Below, piece after piece: positions 26,682 through 35,572 of a stretch of 64,000 nt of DNA. Each line of letters opens with the position of its first letter. Position 1 is the first letter of the stretch. The notes under the pieces were generated by a model that saw nothing but the letters and a program-made list of their open reading frames with translations, did not search any database and was not told the origin of the DNA. The stretch spans positions 62,001-126,000 of the forward strand of contig CANLQO010000001.1 of the NCBI GenBank assembly GCA_947493335.1. Reading direction: 5' to 3'. Made by a program: the position numbers and the translations under genes. Source of the stretch: an uncultured Paracoccaceae bacterium (lineage in GTDB: Bacteria > Pseudomonadota > Alphaproteobacteria > Rhodobacterales > Rhodobacteraceae).

Positions 26682-26888
26682 CGCATCCTGTCCCTCTGGG
26701 TTGACTCATCGCCCGCGCGCGCGTAGATCGCCCTCCAATACCCGGTGAGCATCAGCTTTCCGGTCCCCGGCCCATCACGGGGATCGCCACCAGTCAGCGC
26801 GTCGCGCCCACTGGTGCGCTTGTCGTTTGGGCCATCGCTCCCCACTTTGGGGGCACCCGTAACGAACCGGCCGAGGAGGCCACGCGCG

Positions 26889-28397
26889 ATGTTTGAAAGT
26901 CTGTCCGAACGCCTAGGCGGGGTCTTTGATCGCCTCACCAAGCAAGGTGCGCTGTCCGAGGATGATGTCAAAACCGCCCTGCGCGAGGTGCGTGTGGCAC
27001 TTTTGGAAGCTGACGTTTCACTGCCTGTCGCGCGCGATTTCGTCAAAGCAGTGCAGGACAAGGCGACCGGACAGGCGGTCACCAAATCGATCACGCCGGG
27101 CCAGCAGGTCGTCAAGATCGTGCATGATGAGCTACAGCATGTGCTGACCGGCGACGCCGACCCCGGCAAGCTGAAAATCGACAATCCGCCCGCGCCCATT
27201 CTGATGGTCGGCCTGCAGGGCTCTGGTAAGACGACCACAACCGCCAAACTTGCCAAGCGTCTGAAGGATCGCGAAGGCAAGCGCGTGTTGATGGCCTCGC
27301 TTGATACCAACCGCCCTGCGGCGATGGAACAGCTCGCCATCCTCGGCGAGCAGATCGGCGTTGACACCCTGCCCATCGTGCCCGGCGAGACGCCGGTGCA
27401 AATCGCCAAACGCGCAAAGACCCAGGCCAGCCTTGGCGGCTATGACGTCTATATGCTCGACACCGCGGGCCGGTTGCACATCGATCAGGAATTGATCGCC
27501 CAGGCCGCCGAGGTCCGTGATGTCGCCAACCCGCGCGAAACCCTGTTGGTTGTTGACGGCCTGACCGGTCAGGACGCGGTGAATGTGGCGCAGGAATTCG
27601 ACGACAAGATCGGCGTGACCGGCGTCGTCCTCACCCGGATGGACGGCGATGGTCGTGGCGGTGCCGCGCTTTCGATGCGTGCCATCACCGGCAAGCCCAT
27701 CCGCTTCGTCGGCCTTGGCGAAAAGATGGACGCGATCGAGACGTTCGAACCCGAACGCATCGCAGGCCGCATCCTTGGCATGGGCGACATCGTGGCCCTT
27801 GTCGAAAAGGCACAGGAAACGATCGAGGCCGAACAGGCCGAACGCATGATGAAGCGCTTCCAGAAGGGCGCCTTCAACATGAACGACCTCAAGATGCAGC
27901 TCGAGCAGATGCTCAAAATGGGCGGCATGGAAGGCATGATGGGCATGATGCCCGGCATGGGCAAAATGCAAAAGCAGATGGATGCCGCCGGATTCGATGA
28001 CAGCATTCTCAAGCGTCAGATCGCCCTGATCAATTCCATGACCAAGAAAGAGCGCGCCAACCCAGCGCTGCTGGCTGCGTCGCGCAAAAAACGCATCGCC
28101 GCCGGCGCCGGGATGGAAGTGTCGGAACTCAACAAGCTCGTGAAACAACACCGTCAGATGGCGGACATGATGAAGAAAATGGGCAAGATGGGCAAAGGCG
28201 GCATGCTGAAACAGGCCATGAAGGGCATGTTCGGCAAAGGCGGTGGGATGCCCGGTGGTATGCCTGATATGAACGATCCCAAAGCGTTGGAAGAAGCTGC
28301 AAAAGCCCTACAGGGCAAGATGCCCGGCGGCCTGCCCGGTTTGGGCGGTGGTGCTGCACTCCCACCAGGTCTGTCTGGCTTTGGCAAAAAGAAATAG
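26889..28397 (+). CDS. ffh: Signal recognition particle protein Ffh
   Basis: A 502-aa SRP54 GTPase. I use the ATG at 26889 (MFESLSERLGGVFDRLTKQG) because it is the invariant start and GAGGAGG lies upstream; 48 extra upstream residues are spurious. The N domain is residues 1-90, and the G domain follows with GLQGSGKTTT (G1), DTNRPAA, DTAGR and TRMDGDGRGG. The M domain is unusually Met/Gly-rich toward the end (MGMMPGMGKM, GGMPGGMP). Ffh with 4.5S RNA targets nascent membrane proteins to FtsY. It opens the ffh-rpsP-trmD-rplS neighbourhood. Confidence 0.97.
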   Translation: MFESLSERLGGVFDRLTKQGALSEDDVKTALREVRVALLEADVSLPVARDFVKAVQDKATGQAVTKSITPGQQVVKIVHDELQHVLTGDADPGKLKIDNPPAPILMVGLQGSGKTTTTAKLAKRLKDREGKRVLMASLDTNRPAAMEQLAILGEQIGVDTLPIVPGETPVQIAKRAKTQASLGGYDVYMLDTAGRLHIDQELIAQAAEVRDVANPRETLLVVDGLTGQDAVNVAQEFDDKIGVTGVVLTRMDGDGRGGAALSMRAITGKPIRFVGLGEKMDAIETFEPERIAGRILGMGDIVALVEKAQETIEAEQAERMMKRFQKGAFNMNDLKMQLEQMLKMGGMEGMMGMMPGMGKMQKQMDAAGFDDSILKRQIALINSMTKKERANPALLAASRKKRIAAGAGMEVSELNKLVKQHRQMADMMKKMGKMGKGGMLKQAMKGMFGKGGGMPGGMPDMNDPKALEEAAKALQGKMPGGLPGLGGGAALPPGLSGFGKKK

Positions 28398-28554
28398 CCC
28401 GGATCATGACGCGCAACGCCCTCTTTCTTTTGAACCCAAATATGCCCGCCGGAGGCTTTGACACCTCCGCCTTTGCGGCGCTGGGCCTTTGGCGTCGCGT
28501 TGCCACATCACACCAGCATGATGTCGCGGCTTGCCGCGTCCTTGAGGTCAAACC

Positions 28555-29100
28555 ATGACGCCCGCGCCGACGCTTCATACCAAGCGCCTGACGTTGCGTG
28601 GCCCGGTCAAGGACGACCTTGCCCCCTACACCGATTGGATGGTCAATTCTGACCGGATGGCGCATCTGGGCGGCAATACGACGCCCGAACGCGCCTGGGG
28701 CGGTATGCTGTCAGGCATCGGCCATTGGCAATGGCACGGTTACGGCTTTTTCACAGTCGTTGAAACAGCGACCGGCACGCCCATGGGACGTATGGGTATC
28801 CTCAACCATCTCGGCTGGCCGGAGCCAGAGCTGGCCTATCACCTTTTCGATCATGGCGAGGGCAAGAGCTACGGTTATGAATCCGGGGTTGCCGTCCGCC
28901 AGTGGGCCGGACAAGCCACGGGGCTTGGCCCGCTCATTTCGATCATTTCGCCGGCCAATTCCCGTTCCATCGCCTTGGCCGAACGCCTTGGCGCAGTCGC
29001 AGAACGGGAAACGACCCATGACGGCGAACCGGCGGTGCTGTACCGCCACCTTGCCCATGATGCCCCGCAAGCAAAGGCGCAATGGGAGGCGGTCCAATGA
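28555..29100 (+). CDS. GNAT acetyltransferase 1 of 5 (RimJ/RimL type)
   Basis: A 181-aa GNAT protein starting TLHTKRLTLRGP, the usual RimJ/RimL opening, with HLGGN, then LAYHLFDHGEGKSYGYESG as the acetyl-CoA pyrophosphate loop region and the terminal ISPANSRSIALAERLGAV block. Such enzymes acetylate protein N-termini or small amines. It is the first of five consecutive paralogues joined by 4-base overlaps between ffh and chorismate mutase. The substrate is unknown. Confidence 0.85.
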   Translation: MTPAPTLHTKRLTLRGPVKDDLAPYTDWMVNSDRMAHLGGNTTPERAWGGMLSGIGHWQWHGYGFFTVVETATGTPMGRMGILNHLGWPEPELAYHLFDHGEGKSYGYESGVAVRQWAGQATGLGPLISIISPANSRSIALAERLGAVAERETTHDGEPAVLYRHLAHDAPQAKAQWEAVQ

Positions 29101-29606
29101 TCCCCACCTTGACCACCGCCCGCATGACGCTCGGCCCTTTCACGATGGCGCATTTTGAGGCGTTCGCAGCCTTTTGCAAAACCGACCGCTCCGCTTTTCT
29201 GGGTGGCCCCACGACCGACCCGCGTGATGCCTGGGACAGCTGCATGATCCACCTTGGCCAATGGTCGGCCCGGGGGTATGGCGGCTTCTTCGCAACCGAC
29301 ACCGCCACCGGCGCGCCGTGTGGTCGTTTCTCAATCTGGCACCCGATCAGCATCGATGAACCCGAACTCAGCTGGGTCGTCTTCGACGGTTCTGAGGGCA
29401 AAGGCCTTGCCGCCGAAGCTGCAATCGCTCTGCGTGACTGGGCGGCAACCCAAGGCCTGCCAGCGCTGGCGTCCTACATCGCGGCAGAAAACACGCGGTC
29501 AATCGCCCTGGCCCAGCGGCTTGGTTGCTCCAAAGAGGGGACGCACAGCTACCGCCCGGGTGACGTGGTGGATGTCTGGCGCCATCCAATGGGGCAAAGC
29601 GCATGA
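29097..29606 (+). CDS. GNAT acetyltransferase 2 of 5
   Basis: A 169-aa paralogue starting at the ATG that overlaps the previous stop (ATGA at 29097), giving MIPTLTTARMTLGPF. It shares the FLGGP, W(S/T)xxGYGGF, LSWVVFDGSEGKGLAAEAA and AENTRSIALAQRLG blocks with its neighbours. The acetyl-CoA loop SEGKGLAAEA is intact. The substrate is unknown. Confidence 0.85.
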   Translation: MIPTLTTARMTLGPFTMAHFEAFAAFCKTDRSAFLGGPTTDPRDAWDSCMIHLGQWSARGYGGFFATDTATGAPCGRFSIWHPISIDEPELSWVVFDGSEGKGLAAEAAIALRDWAATQGLPALASYIAAENTRSIALAQRLGCSKEGTHSYRPGDVVDVWRHPMGQSA

Positions 29607-30115
29607 GTATGACATTGCAAACCCAGCGCCTTGTGCTGCGTCAACCGTCCCCGAACGATTGGCAACCGTTCCACGATTTCATGATGTCGGACCGGTCCAC
29701 CATGTTCGGATCGCACAACAATCTGGGCGCAACATGGCGTGCCTTTGCGGGCGAATTGGGTCATTGGCAGATTTTTGACTACGGCATGTGGACCGTCACA
29801 AAGCGTGGCAGCGATACCGCGTTGGGTTTTGTCGGCCCCTGGACCCCGCCTGACTGGCCCGAGCGCGAGATCGGCTGGATGATGTTCGACCCCGCTATCG
29901 AAGGCACCGGTATCGCAACCGAAGCGGCCCGGGCGGCGATCAGCCACGCCTGGGACGTCTTGGGCTGGGACACGATTGTCAGCTACATCTCACCGGGCAA
30001 TGACCGCTCTATCCGGTTGGCCGAAAAGCTTGGCGCGCGTCTGGACACCGATGCCACCGGCCCATCGCCACACACTTTGGTCTATCGCCACCCGCGCAAA
30101 GGGGGTCACGCATGA
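29603..30115 (+). CDS. GNAT acetyltransferase 3 of 5
   Basis: A 170-aa paralogue that overlaps the previous gene by ATGA. It opens TLQTQRLVLRQPSPNDW and has IGWMMFDPAIEGTGIATEAARAA as acetyl-CoA loop and SPGNDRSIRLAEKLGARLD near the end. The HLGGP-type early motif of the other copies is changed to MFGSHNN, so this copy has diverged most at the likely acceptor site. Confidence 0.83.
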   Translation: MSMTLQTQRLVLRQPSPNDWQPFHDFMMSDRSTMFGSHNNLGATWRAFAGELGHWQIFDYGMWTVTKRGSDTALGFVGPWTPPDWPEREIGWMMFDPAIEGTGIATEAARAAISHAWDVLGWDTIVSYISPGNDRSIRLAEKLGARLDTDATGPSPHTLVYRHPRKGGHA

Positions 30116-30678
30116 TCCGCCCCGCTTGGGAAATGATGCCGCAGGGTGCCGCTGCAGACCGCGTAGCGGCCACCTGCGCGACGCTTCCGCGGATTGAAAC
30201 CTTGCGGCTTGTGCTGCGTGCCCCGCGCCTGTCGGACTGGGCCACGCTGGAGCCCATTTTCACCACCGACCGCGCGGCCCATATCGGCGGCCCGATGTCG
30301 GCAGAGGATGCCTGGCTTGACTTCAATCAGCTTGTCGCGGGCTGGATTCTGCGCGGCCACGGTGCGCTGACGATCACGCTCCACAGTGATGATACGCCGC
30401 TTGGCCTTGTGCTGCTGGGTCACGAATTGGGCGATCCTCAGGCTGAGCTCGGTTGGCTCCTGACGGCAGAGGCCGAAGGGCAGGGCTATGCCACCGAAGC
30501 CGCCACCGCGCTGCGTGACTGGGGCTTTGACCTGCTCGGTGATGCCGGATTTGTCAGCTATATCGCCGATGACAATACCGCATCCCACCATGTCGCGAAC
30601 CGTTTGGGCGCTCAGCGGATTGGCCATCACCCGCTGGCCAGCGACGTGGCGATCTATGGCTACGGGGGCGTGGCATGA
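30112..30678 (+). CDS. GNAT acetyltransferase 4 of 5
   Basis: A 188-aa paralogue with a 25-residue N-terminal extension before the conserved IETLRLVLRAPRLSDW opening; the ATG overlaps the previous stop by 4 bases. HIGGP, LGWLLTAEAEGQGYATEAATALRDWGF and ADDNTASHHVANRLGA follow the family pattern. The acetyl-CoA loop AEGQGYATEA is intact. The substrate is unknown. Confidence 0.83.
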   Translation: MIRPAWEMMPQGAAADRVAATCATLPRIETLRLVLRAPRLSDWATLEPIFTTDRAAHIGGPMSAEDAWLDFNQLVAGWILRGHGALTITLHSDDTPLGLVLLGHELGDPQAELGWLLTAEAEGQGYATEAATALRDWGFDLLGDAGFVSYIADDNTASHHVANRLGAQRIGHHPLASDVAIYGYGGVA

Positions 30679-31187
30679 TCCCGACATTGCATACCGAACG
30701 CCTCACATTGCGCCCCTACCAGCGCAACGACTGGGACGCCTATGCCGCCTTCGCCGCCTCGGACCGCACCAAATTCATGGGTGGGCCAAAGTCTCAAGAA
30801 GAGGCCTGGGGATGGTTCACCAACGATATCTCTTCCTGGGCGCTTTATGGCTTTGGCACGCTGGCGATTGACGCCGGTGATGGCATGGTCGGCTTTGCCG
30901 GGCTGGTGCAGCCGCCCAGCTTTCCCGAACCGGAATGTGGCTGGGCGCTGTTCGACGGCCAAGACGGCAAAGGCTATGCGACTGAGGCGGGTGCCGCGAT
31001 GCTGGCGCACACCTTTGCCACGACCACGCTCGACACCATCGTGTCCTACGTGGATCCCGATAATGCCGCCTCTGCCGCCGTCGCCGAGCGCCTTGGCGGG
31101 GTCGAAGACCCCACTGCCAAAGGCCCCTTTGGCGATACCAACCGTATCTTTCGCTACATGCGCCCAGCCGCAGGAGACATCCAATGA
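30675..31187 (+). CDS. GNAT acetyltransferase 5 of 5
   Basis: A 170-aa paralogue, again overlapping upstream and downstream genes by 4 bases. It has TLHTERLTLRPYQRNDW, FMGGP, CGWALFDGQDGKGYATEAGAAML and DPDNAASAAVAERLGGVED. The downstream overlap links it to chorismate mutase. The two HTERL/HTKRL openings suggest this copy and the first may be the closest pair, which is an eye judgement only. Confidence 0.85.
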   Translation: MIPTLHTERLTLRPYQRNDWDAYAAFAASDRTKFMGGPKSQEEAWGWFTNDISSWALYGFGTLAIDAGDGMVGFAGLVQPPSFPEPECGWALFDGQDGKGYATEAGAAMLAHTFATTTLDTIVSYVDPDNAASAAVAERLGGVEDPTAKGPFGDTNRIFRYMRPAAGDIQ

Positions 31188-31480
31188 CTGACGCCGTTTC
31201 ACGGGCCGCGGACCTGCTCAAAGGTCACCGCGACAGCATCGACCGGCTTGATGCGATACTCGTCTACACACTGGGTGAGCGGTTCAAGCACACGCAAGCT
31301 GTGGGCAAACTGAAAGCCGAACACGACCTTCCACCGAGCGATCCGACGCGCGAAGCGCAGCAGATCGCCCGGCTGACCGACCTTGCAAACCGGGCCGACC
31401 TCGACCCGGAATTTGCCAAGAAATTCCTGAATTTCATCATTCAGGAAGTGATCCAACACCACAAACAACACCAATCGTGA
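31184..31480 (+). CDS. Chorismate mutase (AroQ class)
   Basis: A 98-aa all-helical protein with the AroQ pattern RDSIDRLDAILVYTLGERFKHTQAVGKLKAEHDLPPSDPTREAQQIARL. Arg near the start, the RFxxxxxVGxLK helix and the REAQ stretch supply active-site side chains. It converts chorismate to prephenate for Phe and Tyr synthesis. The gene overlaps the last GNAT gene by 4 bases and precedes rpsP by 46 bases. Confidence 0.9.
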   Translation: MTDAVSRAADLLKGHRDSIDRLDAILVYTLGERFKHTQAVGKLKAEHDLPPSDPTREAQQIARLTDLANRADLDPEFAKKFLNFIIQEVIQHHKQHQS

Positions 31481-31526
31481 GGTGGGAAAATCCCACCAAC
31501 CCAAAGACATCTAAGGAGAAAAACAG

Positions 31527-31961
31527 ATGGCTATGAAAATTCGTCTCGCCCGTGGCGGCTCCAAAAAGCGCCCCCACTACGCAATTGTTGCCGCCGACAG
31601 CCGCATGCCGCGCGATGGCCGTTTCAAGGAAAAGCTGGGCACATATAACCCGCTTCTGCCGAAAGACAGCGAAGAGCGCGTGAAGATGAACATGGAGCGC
31701 GTGCAGTACTGGCTGAGCGAGGGCGCACAGCCCACCGATCGCGTCAGCCGCATGCTGGAAGCCGCTGGCGTTCTTGCGAAGAAAGAGCGGAACAACCCCA
31801 ACAAGGGCACACCTGGCAAGGCCGCACAGGCCCGCGCTGAAGAGAAGGCTGAAAAGGCGACAGCTGCCGAGGAAGCCGCAAACGCGCCAGCCGAAGAGCC
31901 TGCTGCTGAAGAAGCTGCTGCAGAAGAAGCACCAGCAGAAGAAGCTGCGGCAGAAGAGTAA
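31527..31961 (+). CDS. rpsP: 30S ribosomal protein S16 with acidic Ala/Glu tail
   Basis: A 144-aa protein. Residues 1-85 are S16: [31 protein letters not shown] and the [15 protein letters not shown] block. S16 usually has about 80-90 residues; here the last 55 are low-complexity Ala/Glu repeats ([11 protein letters not shown] type). AAGGAG lies before the ATG. S16 binds 16S rRNA early in 30S assembly. The tail is probably disordered. Confidence 0.96.
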   Translation: MAMKIRLARGGSKKRPHYAIVAADSRMPRDGRFKEKLGTYNPLLPKDSEERVKMNMERVQYWLSEGAQPTDRVSRMLEAAGVLAKKERNNPNKGTPGKAAQARAEEKAEKATAAEEAANAPAEEPAAEEAAAEEAPAEEAAAEE

Positions 31962-31972
31962 GCACGTGGTTC

Positions 31973-31997
31973 GGCCCGCACCTTGGTGGTGCGGGCC
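31973..31997 (+). promoter_or_regulatory. Strong hairpin between rpsP and rimM
   Basis: A perfect 10-bp stem (GGCCCGCACC with GGTGCGGGCC) encloses a 5-base loop 11 bases after the rpsP stop. The following CCCTCTTTTG is only a weak T tract, so it may attenuate or stabilise the transcript rather than end it. Confidence 0.55.
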
Positions 31998-32045
31998 ATC
32001 CCTCTTTTGCCAAGGGCCCACAGGCCCTTCGCCAAGGAGTAGGTG

Positions 32046-32561
32046 ATGAGCGACGACAAGATCATCGTTGGCAGTATTGGCGGGGCCTTTGGGGTCCATG
32101 GCGAAGTGCGGCTCAAAAGCTTTTGCGCGGACCCCGAAGCCATTGCCGATTACACGCCGCTGACCACCGAGGCAGGACGGACCTTCAATCAGGTTGTTCT
32201 GACTGGCCGGATGAAGAACGGCTTTACCGCCCGGATCGATGGCGTCATCAGCAAAGAGGACGCCGACGCCCTGCGCAATGTCAGCCTATACGCCTCGCGT
32301 GACGTCATGCCATCGCTGCCGGATGATGAATATTACTACGCCGACCTGATTGGCCTTTCGGTGCTGGACAGTGGCGGTGAGGTGCTAGGCACGGTCAAGA
32401 ACGTGATGGATCACGGCGCGGGCGACTTGCTTGAGGTCGCAGTACCGGGGCAATCGGAAACCGTGCTATTGCCCTTTACACAAGCCGCCGTACCAACGGT
32501 TGATCTGGCCAGCGGGCGCATCATCGCTGATCCGCCTGATGGGCTTTTTGACGCGTCATGA
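32046..32561 (+). CDS. rimM: Ribosome maturation factor RimM
   Basis: A 171-aa protein starting at the ATG at 32046, chosen over the GTG at 32043 because AAGGAG then lies 6 bases upstream. The N-terminal domain has [19 protein letters not shown], the linker [13 protein letters not shown] starts the PRC-barrel domain, and the end [27 protein letters not shown] matches RimM. It binds S19 during 30S head maturation. It overlaps the next gene by 4 bases. Confidence 0.95.
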   Translation: MSDDKIIVGSIGGAFGVHGEVRLKSFCADPEAIADYTPLTTEAGRTFNQVVLTGRMKNGFTARIDGVISKEDADALRNVSLYASRDVMPSLPDDEYYYADLIGLSVLDSGGEVLGTVKNVMDHGAGDLLEVAVPGQSETVLLPFTQAAVPTVDLASGRIIADPPDGLFDAS

Positions 32562-33367
32562 CCACCCGCCGCGTTATCGTGCATCCGGGCTTTCACAAGA
32601 CCGGTACAAGTTCACTACAATCCTACATGGCAAAAAATGCCGATGTCCTAAAGCCTTACGTCACCTTCTATGGCAAAGCGGCATTTTTGCAGGCTGGGTC
32701 TGCGGCACGGATTTACGGACAAAAGCCATATCCGTGGCGGCGGCGTGGTTTCAGACGGCTACTGGATCAATTCCTGGACAGCATCCCTGATGACCCGGTG
32801 ATTGTGCTGTCGCGCGAAACCTTCAGCGGCGCGATGCCGGGGCACCGGCGATTGTTTGGGCGGTTGGTGACCGGGTATCAGCGGGCAGCAGTGCCTTTGG
32901 GCCTTGAAATCGTCGCTTCCCTGCGCCAAAGGTTCGGTCCAGAAGTGCAGATCGAATATTTATACACGCTGCGCGCGCGCGAAAGCTGGATCCGCTCGAT
33001 CTATGGACACTTGCTGCGCTCTATACATTTGCGCGACGATTACACCGCGTTTCGCCAACGCTTCCCCCGCCTGCGCGACCCTCTGGAAGAGGCGCGTGTC
33101 ATTGCGGAAAAACTGCCGCTTGATGCAGTGCATTATGCCCACCTTGAGGATTGCGGCGCGCACCGCGAAGGGCCTGCATCCGCGTTGCTGGACGTGTTGA
33201 ATATTCCGCAAGAGGTCCGCGCCGGTCTGCCCGCTGCGGCGCGTGCAAATGTTGGACAGTCGCCTGATCTGGAGGCCGCATTCCTGATCATGAACCGCAA
33301 AAGTGATGATAAGATCGCACTGAAGCGGGAAAAGGACCGGATGTTGCGAAAGGCGAAAGATGGTTGA
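32558..33367 (+). CDS. Sulfotransferase-like protein inside the trmD operon
   Basis: A 269-aa protein beginning with [16 protein letters not shown], which matches the 5'-phosphosulfate loop of PAPS-dependent sulfotransferases (HKTGT-S). A later [15 protein letters not shown] could supply the 3'-phosphate site (RxxxxxxxS). The remainder is not recognised. It is placed between rimM and trmD with overlaps on both sides, so it is co-translated with housekeeping genes although its likely job is modification of surface sugars or small molecules. Related sulfotransferase-like genes occur often in Roseobacter genomes. Confidence 0.6.
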   Translation: MTTRRVIVHPGFHKTGTSSLQSYMAKNADVLKPYVTFYGKAAFLQAGSAARIYGQKPYPWRRRGFRRLLDQFLDSIPDDPVIVLSRETFSGAMPGHRRLFGRLVTGYQRAAVPLGLEIVASLRQRFGPEVQIEYLYTLRARESWIRSIYGHLLRSIHLRDDYTAFRQRFPRLRDPLEEARVIAEKLPLDAVHYAHLEDCGAHREGPASALLDVLNIPQEVRAGLPAAARANVGQSPDLEAAFLIMNRKSDDKIALKREKDRMLRKAKDG

Positions 33368-34166
33368 AAAGAAAGCAAGATCTGCAGGACGGCTGACGGC
33401 GCGGCCTTCGTTGAAGCCGCGCGAGTTGATGACCAATACACCCGAACTGGCCGGGGCGTGGACGGCGCAGATCATCACACTTTTCCCCGAGGCATTCCCC
33501 GGCGTATTGGGGGCGAGCCTGACAGGCAAGGGCTTGCAGGACGGGCTTTGGCAATTGCAGACCCACGACCTGCGATCCTATGGCATCGGCAAGCATCGCA
33601 ATGTCGACGACACCCCCGCCGGTGGCGGCGCTGGGATGGTATTGCGGGCTGACGTGCTTGAACGTGCGATCCTGGATGCGAGGGCCGCTGCCAAAGGGGT
33701 CAGCCCCTTGGTCTATCTCTCGCCGCGCGGCATGCCATTTACGCAGGCCATGGCGCAGAACTGGGCGAGGGCCGATGGCGTGACGCTGCTATGCGGGCGG
33801 TTTGAAGGGGTGGATGAGAGGGTCTTGCACCATTTTGGCATTCAAGAGGTCAGTCTGGGCGATTTCGTCCTGACCGGCGGCGAGATTGCCGCACAAGCCA
33901 TGATTGATGCGACCGTGCGTCTGTTGCCCGGTGTTCTTGGCAATCAGGCCTCGGCGGTTGAGGAAAGTTTCAGCGACGGGCTGCTGGAACATCCTCAGTT
34001 CACCAAGCCTGCGACGTGGCAGGGGCTTGATATTCCAGAGGTTTTGCTGTCCGGCAATCATGCCAAGATCGCTGAATGGCGGCGCAAGATGTCTGAAAAG
34101 ATCACAGCAGACCGCAGGCCCGATCTTTGGGCCAGCTATCAGGCACGATCAAAGGACAGCACATGA
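33360..34166 (+). CDS. trmD: tRNA (guanine-37-N1) methyltransferase TrmD
   Basis: A 268-aa protein from the ATG at 33360; an ATG at 33429 is an alternative, since the conserved core begins AWTAQIITLFPEAFPG at about residue 33. GIGKHRNVDDTPAGGGAGMV, SPRGMPFTQ, LLCGRFEGVDERV and EVSLGDFVLTGGE form the SPOUT trefoil knot and SAM site. TrmD methylates G37 next to the anticodon and prevents frameshifting. It overlaps the sulfotransferase-like gene by 8 bases. Confidence 0.95.
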   Translation: MVEKKARSAGRLTARPSLKPRELMTNTPELAGAWTAQIITLFPEAFPGVLGASLTGKGLQDGLWQLQTHDLRSYGIGKHRNVDDTPAGGGAGMVLRADVLERAILDARAAAKGVSPLVYLSPRGMPFTQAMAQNWARADGVTLLCGRFEGVDERVLHHFGIQEVSLGDFVLTGGEIAAQAMIDATVRLLPGVLGNQASAVEESFSDGLLEHPQFTKPATWQGLDIPEVLLSGNHAKIAEWRRKMSEKITADRRPDLWASYQARSKDST

Positions 34167-34510
34167 TTTCCGCCAGCTTCATTTTTACCGAGACCGATCT
34201 GGACGAGGCATTTTTCGCACTTGATGCAAAGATAGCGGAAGCCGCCGAGAATACGCCGGGATTTCTGGGCAAAGAGGGGTGGGTTTCGCCTGATGGCAGT
34301 AAGAAAAACTCTGTCTACTATTGGGAAGATCGCGACGCGCTGCGGGCGTTCTCGTCGCATCCATTGCATCTGGAAGCAAAGGCGCAATACGCCAAATGGT
34401 ACGGTGGTTTTCATGTCGTGATCTCGGACGTGGTCAAGTCTTATGGCGATGGCGCGTTTGCGCATTTGACGCCAAACAGCCGTCCGGCGCGGGCTTCGAA
34501 AACCCCTTGA
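34163..34510 (+). CDS. Small antibiotic-biosynthesis-monooxygenase (ABM) domain protein
   Basis: A 115-aa protein starting at the ATG at 34163 that overlaps the trmD stop (ATGA). The pattern SASFIFTETD, TPGFLGKEGWVSPDGSKKNSVYYWEDRDALRAFSSHPLHLEAK and WYGGFHVVISDV fits the dimeric ferredoxin-like ABM fold. Such proteins are monooxygenases or heme-degradation relatives, but many have no known role. The SHPLHLEAK His pair could be functional. Confidence 0.65.
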   Translation: MISASFIFTETDLDEAFFALDAKIAEAAENTPGFLGKEGWVSPDGSKKNSVYYWEDRDALRAFSSHPLHLEAKAQYAKWYGGFHVVISDVVKSYGDGAFAHLTPNSRPARASKTP

Positions 34511-34763
34511 TCGTATGGGCCATACCGCCTAGAAGGCACCGTTCCCGGTCGGCTTGCTGATTCCGGGTGCGGGTTTATGGAACCGCTGGAGATCGAGCGC
34601 CCTTTCGTTGGGGTCAACTCGCCAGACAGGCCGGACAACCCACCACAAGGAAAGTTGACGACATCTCTGGCGGGCGCCACGGCGGACCCGGAAAACGACG
34701 CAGAGCTCTGGACGACACGCCACACGTCGCGGGAAAACCCGTGCTATATCAAGGAGCTGTCAG

Positions 34764-35147
34764 ATGGATCTGATTGCACAAATCGAAGCGGAGCAGGTTG
34801 CTGCGCTGGGGAAAGACATTCCCGACTTTAAAGCGGGTGACACCATCCGCGTCGGTTACAAAGTGACCGAAGGCACCCGGACCCGGGTTCAGAATTACGA
34901 AGGCGTCTGCATTGCACGCAAGAACGGTGGCGGCATCGCCGGGTCGTTCACCGTGCGCAAGATTTCCTTTGGTGAAGGCGTGGAGCGTGTGTTCCCGCTG
35001 CATTCCACCAACATCGACAGCATCACCGTCGTGCGCCGTGGCCGCGTGCGCCGCGCGAAGCTTTACTATCTCCGCAGCCGTCGCGGTAAGTCCGCACGGA
35101 TCGCAGAGGTTTCAAACTACAAAGCGCCCAAGGGCGCCGAGGCATAA
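34764..35147 (+). CDS. rplS: 50S ribosomal protein L19
   Basis: A 127-aa protein with [68 protein letters not shown] and RRAKLYYLR, all standard L19. The ATG follows CAAGGAG. L19 sits at the 30S-50S interface. It is separated from the ABM gene by 253 bases in which I see no gene, so it may have its own promoter. Confidence 0.97.
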   Translation: MDLIAQIEAEQVAALGKDIPDFKAGDTIRVGYKVTEGTRTRVQNYEGVCIARKNGGGIAGSFTVRKISFGEGVERVFPLHSTNIDSITVVRRGRVRRAKLYYLRSRRGKSARIAEVSNYKAPKGAEA

Positions 35148-35158
35148 GGATCGCTGTC

Positions 35159-35380
35159 ATGAAAAAAGATATCCATCCCGATTATCATGTCATCGACGTC
35201 AAGATGACCGACGGCACCGTGGTGCAGATGAAATCCACTTGGGGCAAAGAAGGCGATCAATTGTCGCTGGACGTTGACCCATCCGTGCACCCGGCATGGA
35301 CCGGTGGCGGCACCCGTCTGATGGACGCCGGTGGCCGTGTGTCGAAGTTCAAAAACAAGTACGCCGGTCTGGGCTTCTAA
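35159..35380 (+). CDS. rpmE: 50S ribosomal protein L31
   Basis: A 73-aa L31 protein: [29 protein letters not shown] and the C-terminal [11 protein letters not shown]. It lacks the CxxC zinc ligands of L31 type A, so it is a zinc-independent form. It begins 11 bases after rplS and is followed by a clear terminator, closing the operon. Confidence 0.95.
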   Translation: MKKDIHPDYHVIDVKMTDGTVVQMKSTWGKEGDQLSLDVDPSVHPAWTGGGTRLMDAGGRVSKFKNKYAGLGF

Positions 35381-35415
35381 GACCGGTCGGGCAATATGCC
35401 CGTCTGACAAGACTA

Positions 35416-35441
35416 ACGCCGTCCCGAAGGGGCGGCGTTTT
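35416..35441 (+). terminator. Terminator after rpmE
   Basis: A 9-bp stem (ACGCCGTCC with GGGCGGCGT, one T-G pair) encloses a 5-base loop and is followed by TTTT, 35 bases after the rpmE stop. Confidence 0.8.
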
Positions 35442-35572
35442 GCGTTGCGGGTCACGCGCGAGGTTAACGCGCCGGGCGTCGGGCATCATCCCATGCACAA
35501 TCCATACACAAACGGTACATACGAAAATCTTAACCGCTGTTCACATTAACGATTGCAGCGGCCGAGCCGGAT

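Noticed and set aside
26682-26888. Possible 4.5S RNA gene upstream of ffh
   Set aside because: I could not find the conserved GGAA-type tetraloop and asymmetric loop of SRP RNA in this stretch.
28455-28477. GGAGG/CCTCC hairpin after ffh as terminator
   Set aside because: The stem is short and no T run follows, so termination is not supported.
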